Position numbers and translations under genes: made by a program. Positions 23,941 to 31,878 of a stretch of DNA of 64,000 bases are shown piece by piece (within the stretch, counting starts at the first letter, position 1; each line of letters opens with the position of its first letter). Under the pieces are notes generated by a model that was given only the letters and a program-made list of their open reading frames with translations, did no database searches and was not told the DNA's origin. The stretch comes from an uncultured Planococcus sp. (GTDB lineage Bacteria > Bacillota > Bacilli > Bacillales_A > Planococcaceae), in the NCBI GenBank assembly GCA_947493585.1, contig CANLRI010000001.1:124001-188000 (forward strand). The letters run 5' to 3'.

Positions 23941-23941
23941 A

Positions 23942-26119
23942 ATGACTTTAGGAGCAGTAGAACGCGATAGAAAAATACAAGATGCACTTGACCGTGTGTC
24001 GATGGACGAACCGCATTGGACGTTTGAGGCAGCAGGATTATATTTGGAGAAATTATACGAGCAAGCGGCACAAACACGCGGCTACAGCGCAGCGAACAAA
24101 TACGATGATTTTTATGGATTGATTTACGGGCTGAGTCGAGTTGGCATTTATTCGAAAGATTTGTTGGAAGCTTACTCCGAGGACGAAATTCGCCTACTAG
24201 GAAAAGAAATCGCACCAGAGCGCGATGAATTGTTCAATTACATAGGATTATTCTTGCTGGCGGACCGTTATTTGGCAAAAGACTATGACGGCCGGGTTTG
24301 GGAATTGCCGCAGGAGCGCTTTCTCATCATCGCAATGACTTTGATGCAAAAAGAACCGAAAGTGCGCCGTTTGGAACTCGTCAAGGAAGCGTATTGGGCG
24401 ATGAGCAATTTGTATATGACAGTGGCGACGCCGACTTTATCGAATGCTGGTAAAAGCTTCGGACAAATGTCTTCGTGCTTTATCGACACCGTGGCGGATT
24501 CGCTTGATGGGATCTACCAGAACAACTGGGACGTTGCGCGCCTAAGTAAAGACGGCGGCGGCCTCGGGGTTTATTACGGAAAAGTACGTGCACTCGGCTC
24601 GGACATCCGCAAATTTAAAGGTAATTCATCCGGCGTCATCCCGTGGATTCGCCTGCTTAATGACACCGCCGTCAGTGTCGACCAGCTCGGCCAGCGCCAA
24701 GGCGCAGTGGCAGTGTATCTAGATGTCTTCCATAAGGACATCATGAATGGCTTCTTGGATTTGAAAACAAACAACGGCGATGAGCGCCGCAAAGCACACG
24801 ATATTTTCACGGGCGTGTCGATTCCGGATTTGTTCATGAAAAAGCTGCAAGAAACAGATGAAAACGGACGCAGCATCGGCGAATGGCATACGTTCTGCCC
24901 GCATGAAGTGAAGCAAGTGATGGGTTGGAAAGACGAGCAGGGCAATTTGCTTGGCTTGGAAGATTTCTATGACGAAACGGATCGTAAATACTTCACGGAA
25001 AAATACGAAGAAGCAGTCAACCATCCTTTATTGGCAAGAAAATCGTTCCGTGCAATGGACGTTATGGCGCGCATCATGGTATCGCAGCTCGAAACTGGTA
25101 CTCCGTATATGTTCTACCGCGACGAAGTGAACCGTGGAAACCCGAATAAGCACTTGCGCGGCATCGGCAAAACATCCATCTATTGCAGCAATCTATGCAG
25201 CGAAATCGCCCAGAACATGTCTCCAACTGAGATCATTAAAGAATACAAAGACGAAGAAGGCAATTTGGTCACTGTGAAAAAACCTGGCGATTTCGTCGTC
25301 TGCAACCTGTCGTCCATCAACTTGCCGAGAGCAGTGCAAGCGGACGTCTTATCCCGCCTCATCCCGATTCAATTGCGCATGCTCGATAATGTCATCGATT
25401 TGAATACCATTTCGGTCGGCCAGGCGGAAGTAACGAATCAAAAATATCGTGCCGTTGGATTAGGGACATTCGGATGGCACCATTTGCTTGCGCTTCGCAG
25501 CATCCACTGGGAAACGCAAGAAGCAGTCGATTATGCTGATACCTTATACGAAGAAATCGCTTGGCACGCCATCCGCGCATCAGCGGGGCTGGCAGAAGAA
25601 AAAGGCGCATTCAGTGAATTCACAGGTTCTGAATGGCATACGGGCGAGTATTTCGAACGCCGCAGCTACAAGGGAGAGCGCTGGGATGCCTTGCGCCGCA
25701 AAGTATCCGCATCCGGCGTGCGCAACGGCTGGATGATGGCGGTCGCACCGAACTCATCGACTGCCAAAATCGGCGGCTCGACAGACGGTATCGATCCTTT
25801 ATATGCCGTCGAATACGCAGAAGAGAAAAAGAATTTCCGCTTTAATGTGACGGCACCGGATCTCAACCACCGGACGTATGACTACTACCGCCGCGCGCGC
25901 CACGTGCTGGACCAAAAATGGAGCATCCGCCAAAATGCCGCAAGACAGCGCCATATCGACCAGTCGATCAGCTTTAATTTATACGTGCCGCACACGATCC
26001 GTGCCAAAGAATTGCTGGAACTGCACCTCGAAGCATGGAATTGCGGCTTAAAGACAAGCTATTATGTGCGCAGCACGTCTCAGGAAGAAATCGAAGCATG
26101 CGAGGCATGTGAAAGCTAA
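23942..26119 (+). CDS. Ribonucleotide reductase class I, alpha subunit
   Basis: 725 residues. Catalytic residues are readable: Asn417, Cys419 (thiyl) and Glu421 in SNLCSE; the redox pair Cys179 and Cys454; radical-relay Tyr-Tyr (TSYYVRS); and a C-terminal Cys720-x2-Cys723 pair that thioredoxin-like donors reload. No N-terminal ATP-cone is evident, so overall activity may not be dATP-inhibited. It reduces ribonucleoside diphosphates for DNA synthesis without needing B12. The ATG 23942 follows AAAGGAG with 10-nt spacing; an upstream in-frame start at 23921 lies inside the thioesterase gene and is rejected. I leave the nrdA/nrdE symbol open. Confidence 0.95.
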   Translation: MTLGAVERDRKIQDALDRVSMDEPHWTFEAAGLYLEKLYEQAAQTRGYSAANKYDDFYGLIYGLSRVGIYSKDLLEAYSEDEIRLLGKEIAPERDELFNYIGLFLLADRYLAKDYDGRVWELPQERFLIIAMTLMQKEPKVRRLELVKEAYWAMSNLYMTVATPTLSNAGKSFGQMSSCFIDTVADSLDGIYQNNWDVARLSKDGGGLGVYYGKVRALGSDIRKFKGNSSGVIPWIRLLNDTAVSVDQLGQRQGAVAVYLDVFHKDIMNGFLDLKTNNGDERRKAHDIFTGVSIPDLFMKKLQETDENGRSIGEWHTFCPHEVKQVMGWKDEQGNLLGLEDFYDETDRKYFTEKYEEAVNHPLLARKSFRAMDVMARIMVSQLETGTPYMFYRDEVNRGNPNKHLRGIGKTSIYCSNLCSEIAQNMSPTEIIKEYKDEEGNLVTVKKPGDFVVCNLSSINLPRAVQADVLSRLIPIQLRMLDNVIDLNTISVGQAEVTNQKYRAVGLGTFGWHHLLALRSIHWETQEAVDYADTLYEEIAWHAIRASAGLAEEKGAFSEFTGSEWHTGEYFERRSYKGERWDALRRKVSASGVRNGWMMAVAPNSSTAKIGGSTDGIDPLYAVEYAEEKKNFRFNVTAPDLNHRTYDYYRRARHVLDQKWSIRQNAARQRHIDQSISFNLYVPHTIRAKELLELHLEAWNCGLKTSYYVRSTSQEEIEACEACES

Positions 26120-26134
26120 GGAAGGATGAGGAGT

Positions 26135-27172
26135 ATGCAAACTTTAACGAAACAACCATTAATGGATCCGGATGCACCGAACCGCTCGACCGCCATTGTC
26201 GGCGGGGCGAGCTCTGGTTTGCTCAATTGGAACGACATCGCCCATCCGCATATGTATGAACTGTACCAAGCGCTGCTAGCGAACTTCTGGAAAGCGCAGG
26301 AAATCAATATGCAGGATGATATTAAAAATTGGGATTCATTGTCCGATACCGAAAAAGACGTCTTTTTGCGCATCAACACGCAGCTCGCGTCTCTCGACAG
26401 CCTGCAGACGCCGACGATGACTCAAGTCATGGACTATGTCAGTGATTCAAGTTTCAAGTCGATTTTTGCCGTCATCGCCCAACAGGAAGCGGTTCATACC
26501 GAGTCGTATTCCTATGTACTCAGCTCGCTCGTACCGCTCGATGAACAAAACCGGCGCTTTGACGAAGCGAAGAACGATCCGCTCGTCAGAAAACGCAACG
26601 CACGCATTTTACAAGCTTACGAAGCGTTCCGCACCGAGCCGAATTTGGAAAACCTGCTGAAGCTTGCGGTCAACTCGATCAACTTGGAAGGCATTTATTT
26701 CTACGCGGGTTTTGCGTTTTTCTACCATCTCGCTCGCCAGCAGAAAATGCTCAAGACGAGTACGATGATCAGCTATATCCAACGCGATGAAATGCAGCAC
26801 GCTTATTTTGTTTCGCAATTTATCCGCATCTTGATTGCAGAAAACCCAGAACTCGCGACAGATGATATGAACAACTGGATTCGCGAGGAAGTGGCGCACG
26901 CAGTGGAACTCGAAAAAGAATGGGCACAGCATATCCTTGGGGAGATTGATGGGCTTGATCTTGATGAGTTCAATGAATACGTCGAGTATTTGGCCAACAA
27001 GCGGCTGCGCCAAATCGGCCTTGGCAACCTCTATGAAACGCGTGACAACCCGATGCCGTGGATCCGCGTCTTCGGTGATGATATGATGAACAGCACGAAG
27101 TCGGATTTCTTCGAACAGAAATCACGCGCCTATACGAAAGTATCGGAGTCGAACGGCTTTGACGAATTATAA
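26135..27172 (+). CDS. Ribonucleotide reductase class I, beta subunit
   Basis: 345 residues, ferritin-like. Metal ligands fit the canonical set: Asp88, Glu118, His121, Glu185, Glu219 and His222, with the radical tyrosine Tyr125 in EAVHTESY at the spacing of E. coli Tyr122. It therefore makes a tyrosyl radical on a di-Fe or di-Mn centre. The flavodoxin gene that overlaps its end could supply the NrdI-like oxidant for a di-Mn centre. Start 26135 is preferred because GAAGGA lies 8 nt upstream; 26126 is an alternative. Confidence 0.94.
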   Translation: MQTLTKQPLMDPDAPNRSTAIVGGASSGLLNWNDIAHPHMYELYQALLANFWKAQEINMQDDIKNWDSLSDTEKDVFLRINTQLASLDSLQTPTMTQVMDYVSDSSFKSIFAVIAQQEAVHTESYSYVLSSLVPLDEQNRRFDEAKNDPLVRKRNARILQAYEAFRTEPNLENLLKLAVNSINLEGIYFYAGFAFFYHLARQQKMLKTSTMISYIQRDEMQHAYFVSQFIRILIAENPELATDDMNNWIREEVAHAVELEKEWAQHILGEIDGLDLDEFNEYVEYLANKRLRQIGLGNLYETRDNPMPWIRVFGDDMMNSTKSDFFEQKSRAYTKVSESNGFDEL

Positions 27173-27638
27173 ACCGAGCGTTGCAATTGTCTATGCTTCT
27201 GCGACGGGGCACACTGAAATCCTTGCGCACATGGTGGGAGACGCTTTCGTGCGGCAAGGGACTGAACCGGATGTTTTTCGTGTAAAAGAATTCGATCTCG
27301 CTAAACTATGTCGTTACGATATAGTTGTGGTCGGTACTTATACCTGGATGAACGGTGACATTCCAAAGCAGCTTCATGGCTTATTTGAAGCGATGGAACA
27401 GCAAGACAAGACGCTTGTTACGGGGGTATTCGGGACAGGCGACCGCTGCTTTGCAACGTATTGCGGCGCGGTGGATCTGTTCCGGGACATGCTTCATGCG
27501 ACAACCATCTTAGCTGCAACGCTTAAAGTCGAACAGATGCCGTCTGCGGACGACCGCATGCGCTGCGGCGTGTTTGCAGAAAGTGTGCTGTTAAAATACA
27601 GCCATCCCAAAGGCATGTTGTCAGCCGCCAACTCTTGA
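27159..27638 (+). CDS. Flavodoxin
   Basis: 159-residue FMN flavodoxin: phosphate loop SATGHTE, isoalloxazine loops GTYTWMNGDIP and GTGDRCFATYCGAVD. Electron carrier in the cytoplasm. Start is TTG at 27159, overlapping the RNR beta gene by 14 nt with TCGGAG upstream; no other start precedes the conserved AIVYASATG. Its place at the end of an RNR operon suggests it assembles or repairs the beta-subunit cofactor, as NrdI does, although its sequence is flavodoxin-like rather than clear NrdI. Confidence 0.85.
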   Translation: MTNYKPSVAIVYASATGHTEILAHMVGDAFVRQGTEPDVFRVKEFDLAKLCRYDIVVVGTYTWMNGDIPKQLHGLFEAMEQQDKTLVTGVFGTGDRCFATYCGAVDLFRDMLHATTILAATLKVEQMPSADDRMRCGVFAESVLLKYSHPKGMLSAANS

Positions 27639-27711
27639 AGCTTCCGATAGTTTCTCCTTTGTACAAGCGGGTATAGAGCTAATAAGGAATTGAAACAGAG
27701 GAGGAAGGTCA

Positions 27712-27894
27712 ATGGCACAACAGAAATGGTTGAAAGTCGGCGCAGCGGCAATGCTATCTGCGGGAGTGCTCGCTGCATGCGGTGGCGGAGAAGAAGAGCC
27801 GGAAATGGAACAGGAAACAGACGTCATGCCAGGTGAAGAACAAGGCGACTCTGAAGACAATGAGAGTGACGATGAAGAAGAGGAAGAAGACTAA
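27712..27894 (+). CDS. Tiny acidic lipoprotein
   Basis: 60 residues: a lipoprotein signal (MAQQKWLKVGAAAML..) with lipobox LAAC (Cys23), then almost only Glu, Asp, Gly and Ser to the end (DNESDDEEEEED). Likely a membrane-anchored polyanion; cation binding is a guess. GAGGAAGG ahead of the ATG is strong. No homologue recognised. Confidence 0.7.
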   Translation: MAQQKWLKVGAAAMLSAGVLAACGGGEEEPEMEQETDVMPGEEQGDSEDNESDDEEEEED

Positions 27895-28059
27895 CTTTGT
27901 ATAAGTAGTTGTGGGCCTATAGTTTCCCTTTTTTGACGATTTGTCTTATACTGTATACGAACGGGAAACCATAGTATTTCCGGTCAGGCGTCAATCATCA
28001 TTGCTTCAAAATGATCAACTCCAATTTGGTAAAATGGAACAGACTATAGCGCTGGAACC

Positions 28060-28105
28060 AACGCCGAAAAAAACCCTTGCTTGGGTTTTTTTCGGCGTTT
28101 TCTTT
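28060..28105 (+). terminator. Terminator
   Basis: AACGCCGAAAAAAACCC and its complement form a 16-17-bp stem, followed by TTTTCTTTTT. Lies between the lipoprotein gene and the next gene. Confidence 0.85.
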
Positions 28106-28138
28106 TTAGCACAATCTGCTTTAAGAAAGGGGAACGAT

Positions 28139-28537
28139 ATGAAAATCGAACACACCATCATGGATCTGGCACAACAGGTCGGTAACTTGCTTGAGGCGGA
28201 AACCGATACCACGGACATGGAATGTCTGATCAAGAAAAACCGAACCGTAACCATTGAATTGCATGATAAAAGTTTTGATTGCACACTGGAACACGATATA
28301 TCGTTTCGAAACCTGAAATCTGACGGTTCTGCCGTAAACGAAGCAGACATATATTTGCTCCCTGAAGAAGTAGTGTTATTTACGCAAGCATTGCAGCAAT
28401 ATCCAATAGCCTTGCCAACAGAATTTGAACAAAGCATCGACTCAAACCCGAATATTGTGTGTCTGCGACTGACAACAGAGGAACCGCCAGAGAATTTCGC
28501 CGCGCGCCTCGCTGCTGCCTTGCGCCAGATCGATTAA
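28139..28537 (+). CDS. Hypothetical soluble protein
   Basis: 132 residues, mixed alpha/beta pattern with no motif I recognise (MKIEHTIMDLAQQVGNLLEAE ... LPEEVVLFTQALQQY). The frame is open further upstream, but that part crosses a terminator, so the ATG at 28139 with AAGGGGAAC is chosen. Flanked by terminators on both sides, hence monocistronic. Confidence 0.6.
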   Translation: MKIEHTIMDLAQQVGNLLEAETDTTDMECLIKKNRTVTIELHDKSFDCTLEHDISFRNLKSDGSAVNEADIYLLPEEVVLFTQALQQYPIALPTEFEQSIDSNPNIVCLRLTTEEPPENFAARLAAALRQID

Positions 28538-28543
28538 ATAGAC

Positions 28544-28575
28544 AAAACCCGGACGCCTGGCGATCCGGGTTTTTA
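28544..28575 (+). terminator. Terminator
   Basis: AAAACCCGGA/TCCGGGTTTT hairpin with T tail directly after the hypothetical gene. Confidence 0.8.
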
Positions 28576-28730
28576 GCGTGTATCCTTTATTTGGAAAGAG
28601 AAAGTTGGCATGTTATGGTGGGCATACTGATATTATCCAGTTCACACGCCATTGCATAAGCTATGCTTAATGGCCCTATTCCCTTTATAATGAACATACG
28701 CAACATTTCATTTGAAGAGGAGTTTTTCCC

Positions 28731-29354
28731 GTGATTGTCATCATCGATCATTACGATTCATTTACATATAATCTGGTCCATTATTTCGAGCGGCTTGGCG
28801 CGCGTGTGGAGGTCTTCCAGAATGACCGGGCCGTGCTTCAAGACATCGAAGCCTTATCGCCGGAACTGATTGTGCTGTCGCCAGGGCCGGGCAAGCCGTT
28901 GCAGCCGGGGCTTGGGCGTGAAGCGCTCGAACAGTTCAGCGGGAACGTGCCGATACTCGGCGTGTGCCTTGGACACCAGAGCATTGTCGAGTTCTACGGC
29001 GGGCAAGTCCGTAAAGGTGCACAGCCTGTCCACGGGAAAGTGTCGGGAGTGGCACATGGCGGGCAAGGGGTTTTTGCAGGGCTCGCTTCACCGACGCCGG
29101 TCGTGCGCTATCATTCACTCGTAGCAGACAGCATGTCACTGCCGGAAATTCTTGAAGTAACAGCTAGGGCAGAAGATGGCAGCATCATGGGCGTGCGCCA
29201 TAAAGAACTGCCGGTTGAAGGCATCCAGTTCCATCCCGAGTCGATTTTGACAAAGGATGGTTTTCAGATGCTTGCGACCGCCTATCAGAACGCCCAAGTA
29301 TGGAAACGTGAAAAGAAAGGAGGCGCACATGATGGCCCCTTATCTGCAGTTTGA
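28731..29354 (+). CDS. pabA: Aminodeoxychorismate/anthranilate synthase glutaminase
   Basis: 207-residue class I glutamine amidotransferase that supplies ammonia to PabB (and in bacilli often also to TrpE). Triad: Cys79 in GVCLGHQ, His168 and Glu170 in QFHPES; the PGPG loop (SPGPGKP) is present. GTG start at 28731 with GAAGAGGAG 8 nt upstream. It overlaps the next gene, a PabB-PabC fusion, by 26 nt, so this copy serves folate synthesis. Confidence 0.93.
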   Translation: MIVIIDHYDSFTYNLVHYFERLGARVEVFQNDRAVLQDIEALSPELIVLSPGPGKPLQPGLGREALEQFSGNVPILGVCLGHQSIVEFYGGQVRKGAQPVHGKVSGVAHGGQGVFAGLASPTPVVRYHSLVADSMSLPEILEVTARAEDGSIMGVRHKELPVEGIQFHPESILTKDGFQMLATAYQNAQVWKREKKGGAHDGPLSAV

Positions 29355-31074
29355 TTTTGCAAAAGACGACGGAACGCCGGAGACGGTCGCTTTTTCTGAG
29401 CCGCATGCGGTACTTGAAGCTAAATCGCTTGAAGAAGTGGCGGCTGTTTTTGAACAAGTCGATGAGTACACCTCCCAAGGCTATTACGCTGCGGGTTATG
29501 TATCCTACGAAGCCGCGCCTGCTTTCCATTCGGAAATGGCCGTTCGCAGAGGTGCCGAAATGCCGCTCGTCTGGTTTGGCATCTATCGCGATCCACAAGC
29601 GCCAAAAATCTTAGGCGATGAACATTATGAAGTATCCTCTTGGTCGCTTGAAGGATCCGTTGCCGAGTACAAGAACGGCATCCAAAAAATCCGCCAAGCC
29701 ATCGAAGAAGGCGATACGTATCAAGTGAATTACACAGAACGCCTCACCGCCGGATTCAAAGGGGATGCGAAAGCATTTTACCGTCAGCTTGCGCGCAACC
29801 AGCAAGCGGATTACAGCGCTTACTTGGATATCGGGCGCCATCAGATTTTGTCGGCATCGCCGGAATTATTCTTTCGCATCGACGGCTCGCGTATCCGCAC
29901 AAAGCCGATGAAAGGAACTGCGCCGCGCGGCAGGACGAGCTGGGAAGATGAGGCCATTTTGGATGTGCTGCTTGATTCGGAAAAAGAACGTGCCGAGAAC
30001 TTGATGATTGTGGATTTATTGCGAAACGATATGAGCCGCCTCGCCAAACCGGGAACCGTACAGGTGCCGAAGTTGTTTGAAGCCGAGAAATACCCGACCG
30101 TCCACCAGCTCACATCAACGGTAGAAGCTGAATTGCCGGAAGGGCTCAGCGTATTCGATTGGTTCAAAGCCTTGTTCCCGTGCGGCTCGATCACCGGCGC
30201 GCCGAAAATCAGCACGATGCGTTATATCGCTCAACTCGAACAGACGCCGCGGGAAGTTTACTGCGGCGCAATCGGCTATATCACGCCTGAAAAGAATGCC
30301 ATCTTCAATGTGCCGATCCGCACCGTCGTCATCGATCAGGACAAATCGGCTGCGCGCTACGGGGTAGGCGGCGGCATCACTTGGGATTCAACATCCGAAG
30401 GCGAGTACGAAGAGCTATTGACAAAAGCCCGCGTGTTGACTGACCAGCGCCCGGAATTTGCCTTGCTCGAATCACTCAAGCTAGAAGACGGAAACTATCC
30501 GCTGTTCGCACTTCATCTCGCACGGATGAAAAAAAGCGCAGCATACTTCCGTTTTGCCTTTGATGAAGAGCTTGTGTTAAAACAATTAGAATCGCTTGCC
30601 TCGCATCATCCGTCCGGCCTTTTCAAAGTCCGCCTGACGCTCGAGCGCAACGGCAAGATGGAGTTGGCTGCACAGCCGGCAGCCCCAATCGAGCAGCCGA
30701 TCCGCTGTGCACTCGCCAAAGCGCCCGTCGACAGCCGAAATGCATTTCTTTATCACAAAACGACCAACCGAGGCATTTATGACCAGCATCAACAGCACGC
30801 GCCTGACGCTTTTTCCGTGCTGTTATGGAATGATCGTGAAGAATTGACCGAGTTCACCATCGGCAATGTGGTCGCTGAAAAAGACGGCCGCTTCTACACG
30901 CCGCCCGTCTCAAGCGGACTGCTTGCGGGCACTTATCGCGAACAGCTGATTGATGAAGAGCGCATCGAAACGAAAGTGCTGAAAAAAGATGAACTCCACA
31001 CATTCGACGCCATCTGGTTCATCAACAGCGTCCGCGGGTGGATGAAAGTAGAACTTGATACTTATCCTGTGTGA
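29329..31074 (+). CDS. Bifunctional aminodeoxychorismate synthase / lyase (PabB-PabC fusion)
   Basis: 581 residues. Residues 1-380: PabB chorismate-binding domain, with the signature PMKGTAPRG, GSITGAPK and GVGGGITWDS. It converts chorismate and PabA-derived ammonia to 4-amino-4-deoxychorismate. Residues about 385-581: class IV PLP aminotransferase fold as in PabC (FLYHKTTNR with the PLP Lys, TEFTIGNVV, GLLAGTYRE), which releases pyruvate to give 4-aminobenzoate. B. subtilis encodes these separately, so the fusion makes one polypeptide for the whole PABA branch. ATGs at 29329 and 29332 both suit AAAGGAGG. Confidence 0.92.
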   Translation: MMAPYLQFDFAKDDGTPETVAFSEPHAVLEAKSLEEVAAVFEQVDEYTSQGYYAAGYVSYEAAPAFHSEMAVRRGAEMPLVWFGIYRDPQAPKILGDEHYEVSSWSLEGSVAEYKNGIQKIRQAIEEGDTYQVNYTERLTAGFKGDAKAFYRQLARNQQADYSAYLDIGRHQILSASPELFFRIDGSRIRTKPMKGTAPRGRTSWEDEAILDVLLDSEKERAENLMIVDLLRNDMSRLAKPGTVQVPKLFEAEKYPTVHQLTSTVEAELPEGLSVFDWFKALFPCGSITGAPKISTMRYIAQLEQTPREVYCGAIGYITPEKNAIFNVPIRTVVIDQDKSAARYGVGGGITWDSTSEGEYEELLTKARVLTDQRPEFALLESLKLEDGNYPLFALHLARMKKSAAYFRFAFDEELVLKQLESLASHHPSGLFKVRLTLERNGKMELAAQPAAPIEQPIRCALAKAPVDSRNAFLYHKTTNRGIYDQHQQHAPDAFSVLLWNDREELTEFTIGNVVAEKDGRFYTPPVSSGLLAGTYREQLIDEERIETKVLKKDELHTFDAIWFINSVRGWMKVELDTYPV

Positions 31075-31085
31075 AAATAGCAGTT

Positions 31086-31126
31086 AAAAAAAGCCGGCCC
31101 TTCCATCACGGAAGGGCCGGCTTTTC
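31086..31126. terminator. Bidirectional terminator
   Basis: 16-bp stem AAAAGCCGGCCCTTCC with its complement between converging pabBC and the iron-transporter operon. Confidence 0.88.
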
Positions 31127-31130
31127 TATA

Positions 31131-31877
31131 TTACGCATTGACGGTAGCTTTAGGTTTCAATACTTCTTCGGATTCGGCAATGGCTTCTTGGCGGAACGTA
31201 TCGAGCATATCGCACGGGCGCCCGACAAAATCCATTTTGCCGTCTTTAAGTTTCACAATGCGGTCGGCAAGAATATGCGCGTCTTTTTCATCGTGGGTGA
31301 CAAAGATGGAAGTGATGTTCGCCTTTTTCAAAATCTCCCGAAGATCTTTGCGAATTTTCCCTTGCAGCTCGGCGTCCAAATTACTGAAAGGTTCATCCAG
31401 CAAGATCAAATGAGGGTTCGGCGCAATCGCGCGGGCAATTGCTACACGCTGTTGCTGGCCGCCGCTCAATTGATGCGGATAGCGCTTTTCGTATTCTTCC
31501 AATTCGACGAGTTCAAGCATTTCACGCATGCGCCGCTTTTTGTCAGCTTTTTTCATGCCGGACAAGCCGAACATGATGTTCGCGGCAACCGTCATATGCG
31601 GGAACAAAGCGTAGTCTTGGAAAACCATGCCAATGCCGCGTTTTTCCGGCTGCAAAAATGTCTTGTCGTCGAACAAGGTTTCGTCCTGGATGACTAAACG
31701 TCCGTTTTTCGGCCGCTCAAGCCCGGCGAGCAAACGCAAAATTGTGCTTTTTCCGCTGCCGCTGCGCCCGAGGATCGAAATGACTTCACCTTTTTTTATA
31801 TCCAGCGTGAACCGATCAAGTGCAGGGGCCTGTGTATTCGGATAGGAAAAACTCACATCTTCAATGGCGACAAACAT
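31131..31877 (-). CDS. Iron(III) ABC transporter ATPase
   Basis: 248-residue ABC ATPase: Walker A LGRSGSGKST, signature LSGGQQQRV, Walker B LILLDEP, His of VTHDEKD. It lacks the C-terminal TOBE extension of full-length FbpC proteins. Its start is one base from the permease stop; last gene of the three-gene operon. Confidence 0.9.
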   Translation of the reverse strand: MFVAIEDVSFSYPNTQAPALDRFTLDIKKGEVISILGRSGSGKSTILRLLAGLERPKNGRLVIQDETLFDDKTFLQPEKRGIGMVFQDYALFPHMTVAANIMFGLSGMKKADKKRRMREMLELVELEEYEKRYPHQLSGGQQQRVAIARAIAPNPHLILLDEPFSNLDAELQGKIRKDLREILKKANITSIFVTHDEKDAHILADRIVKLKDGKMDFVGRPCDMLDTFRQEAIAESEEVLKPKATVNA

Positions 31878-31878
31878 A

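Noticed and set aside
27941..28138. N-terminal extension of the 132-residue hypothetical protein
   Set aside because: The extended frame crosses a strong terminator; the internal ATG at 28139 has the ribosome binding site.
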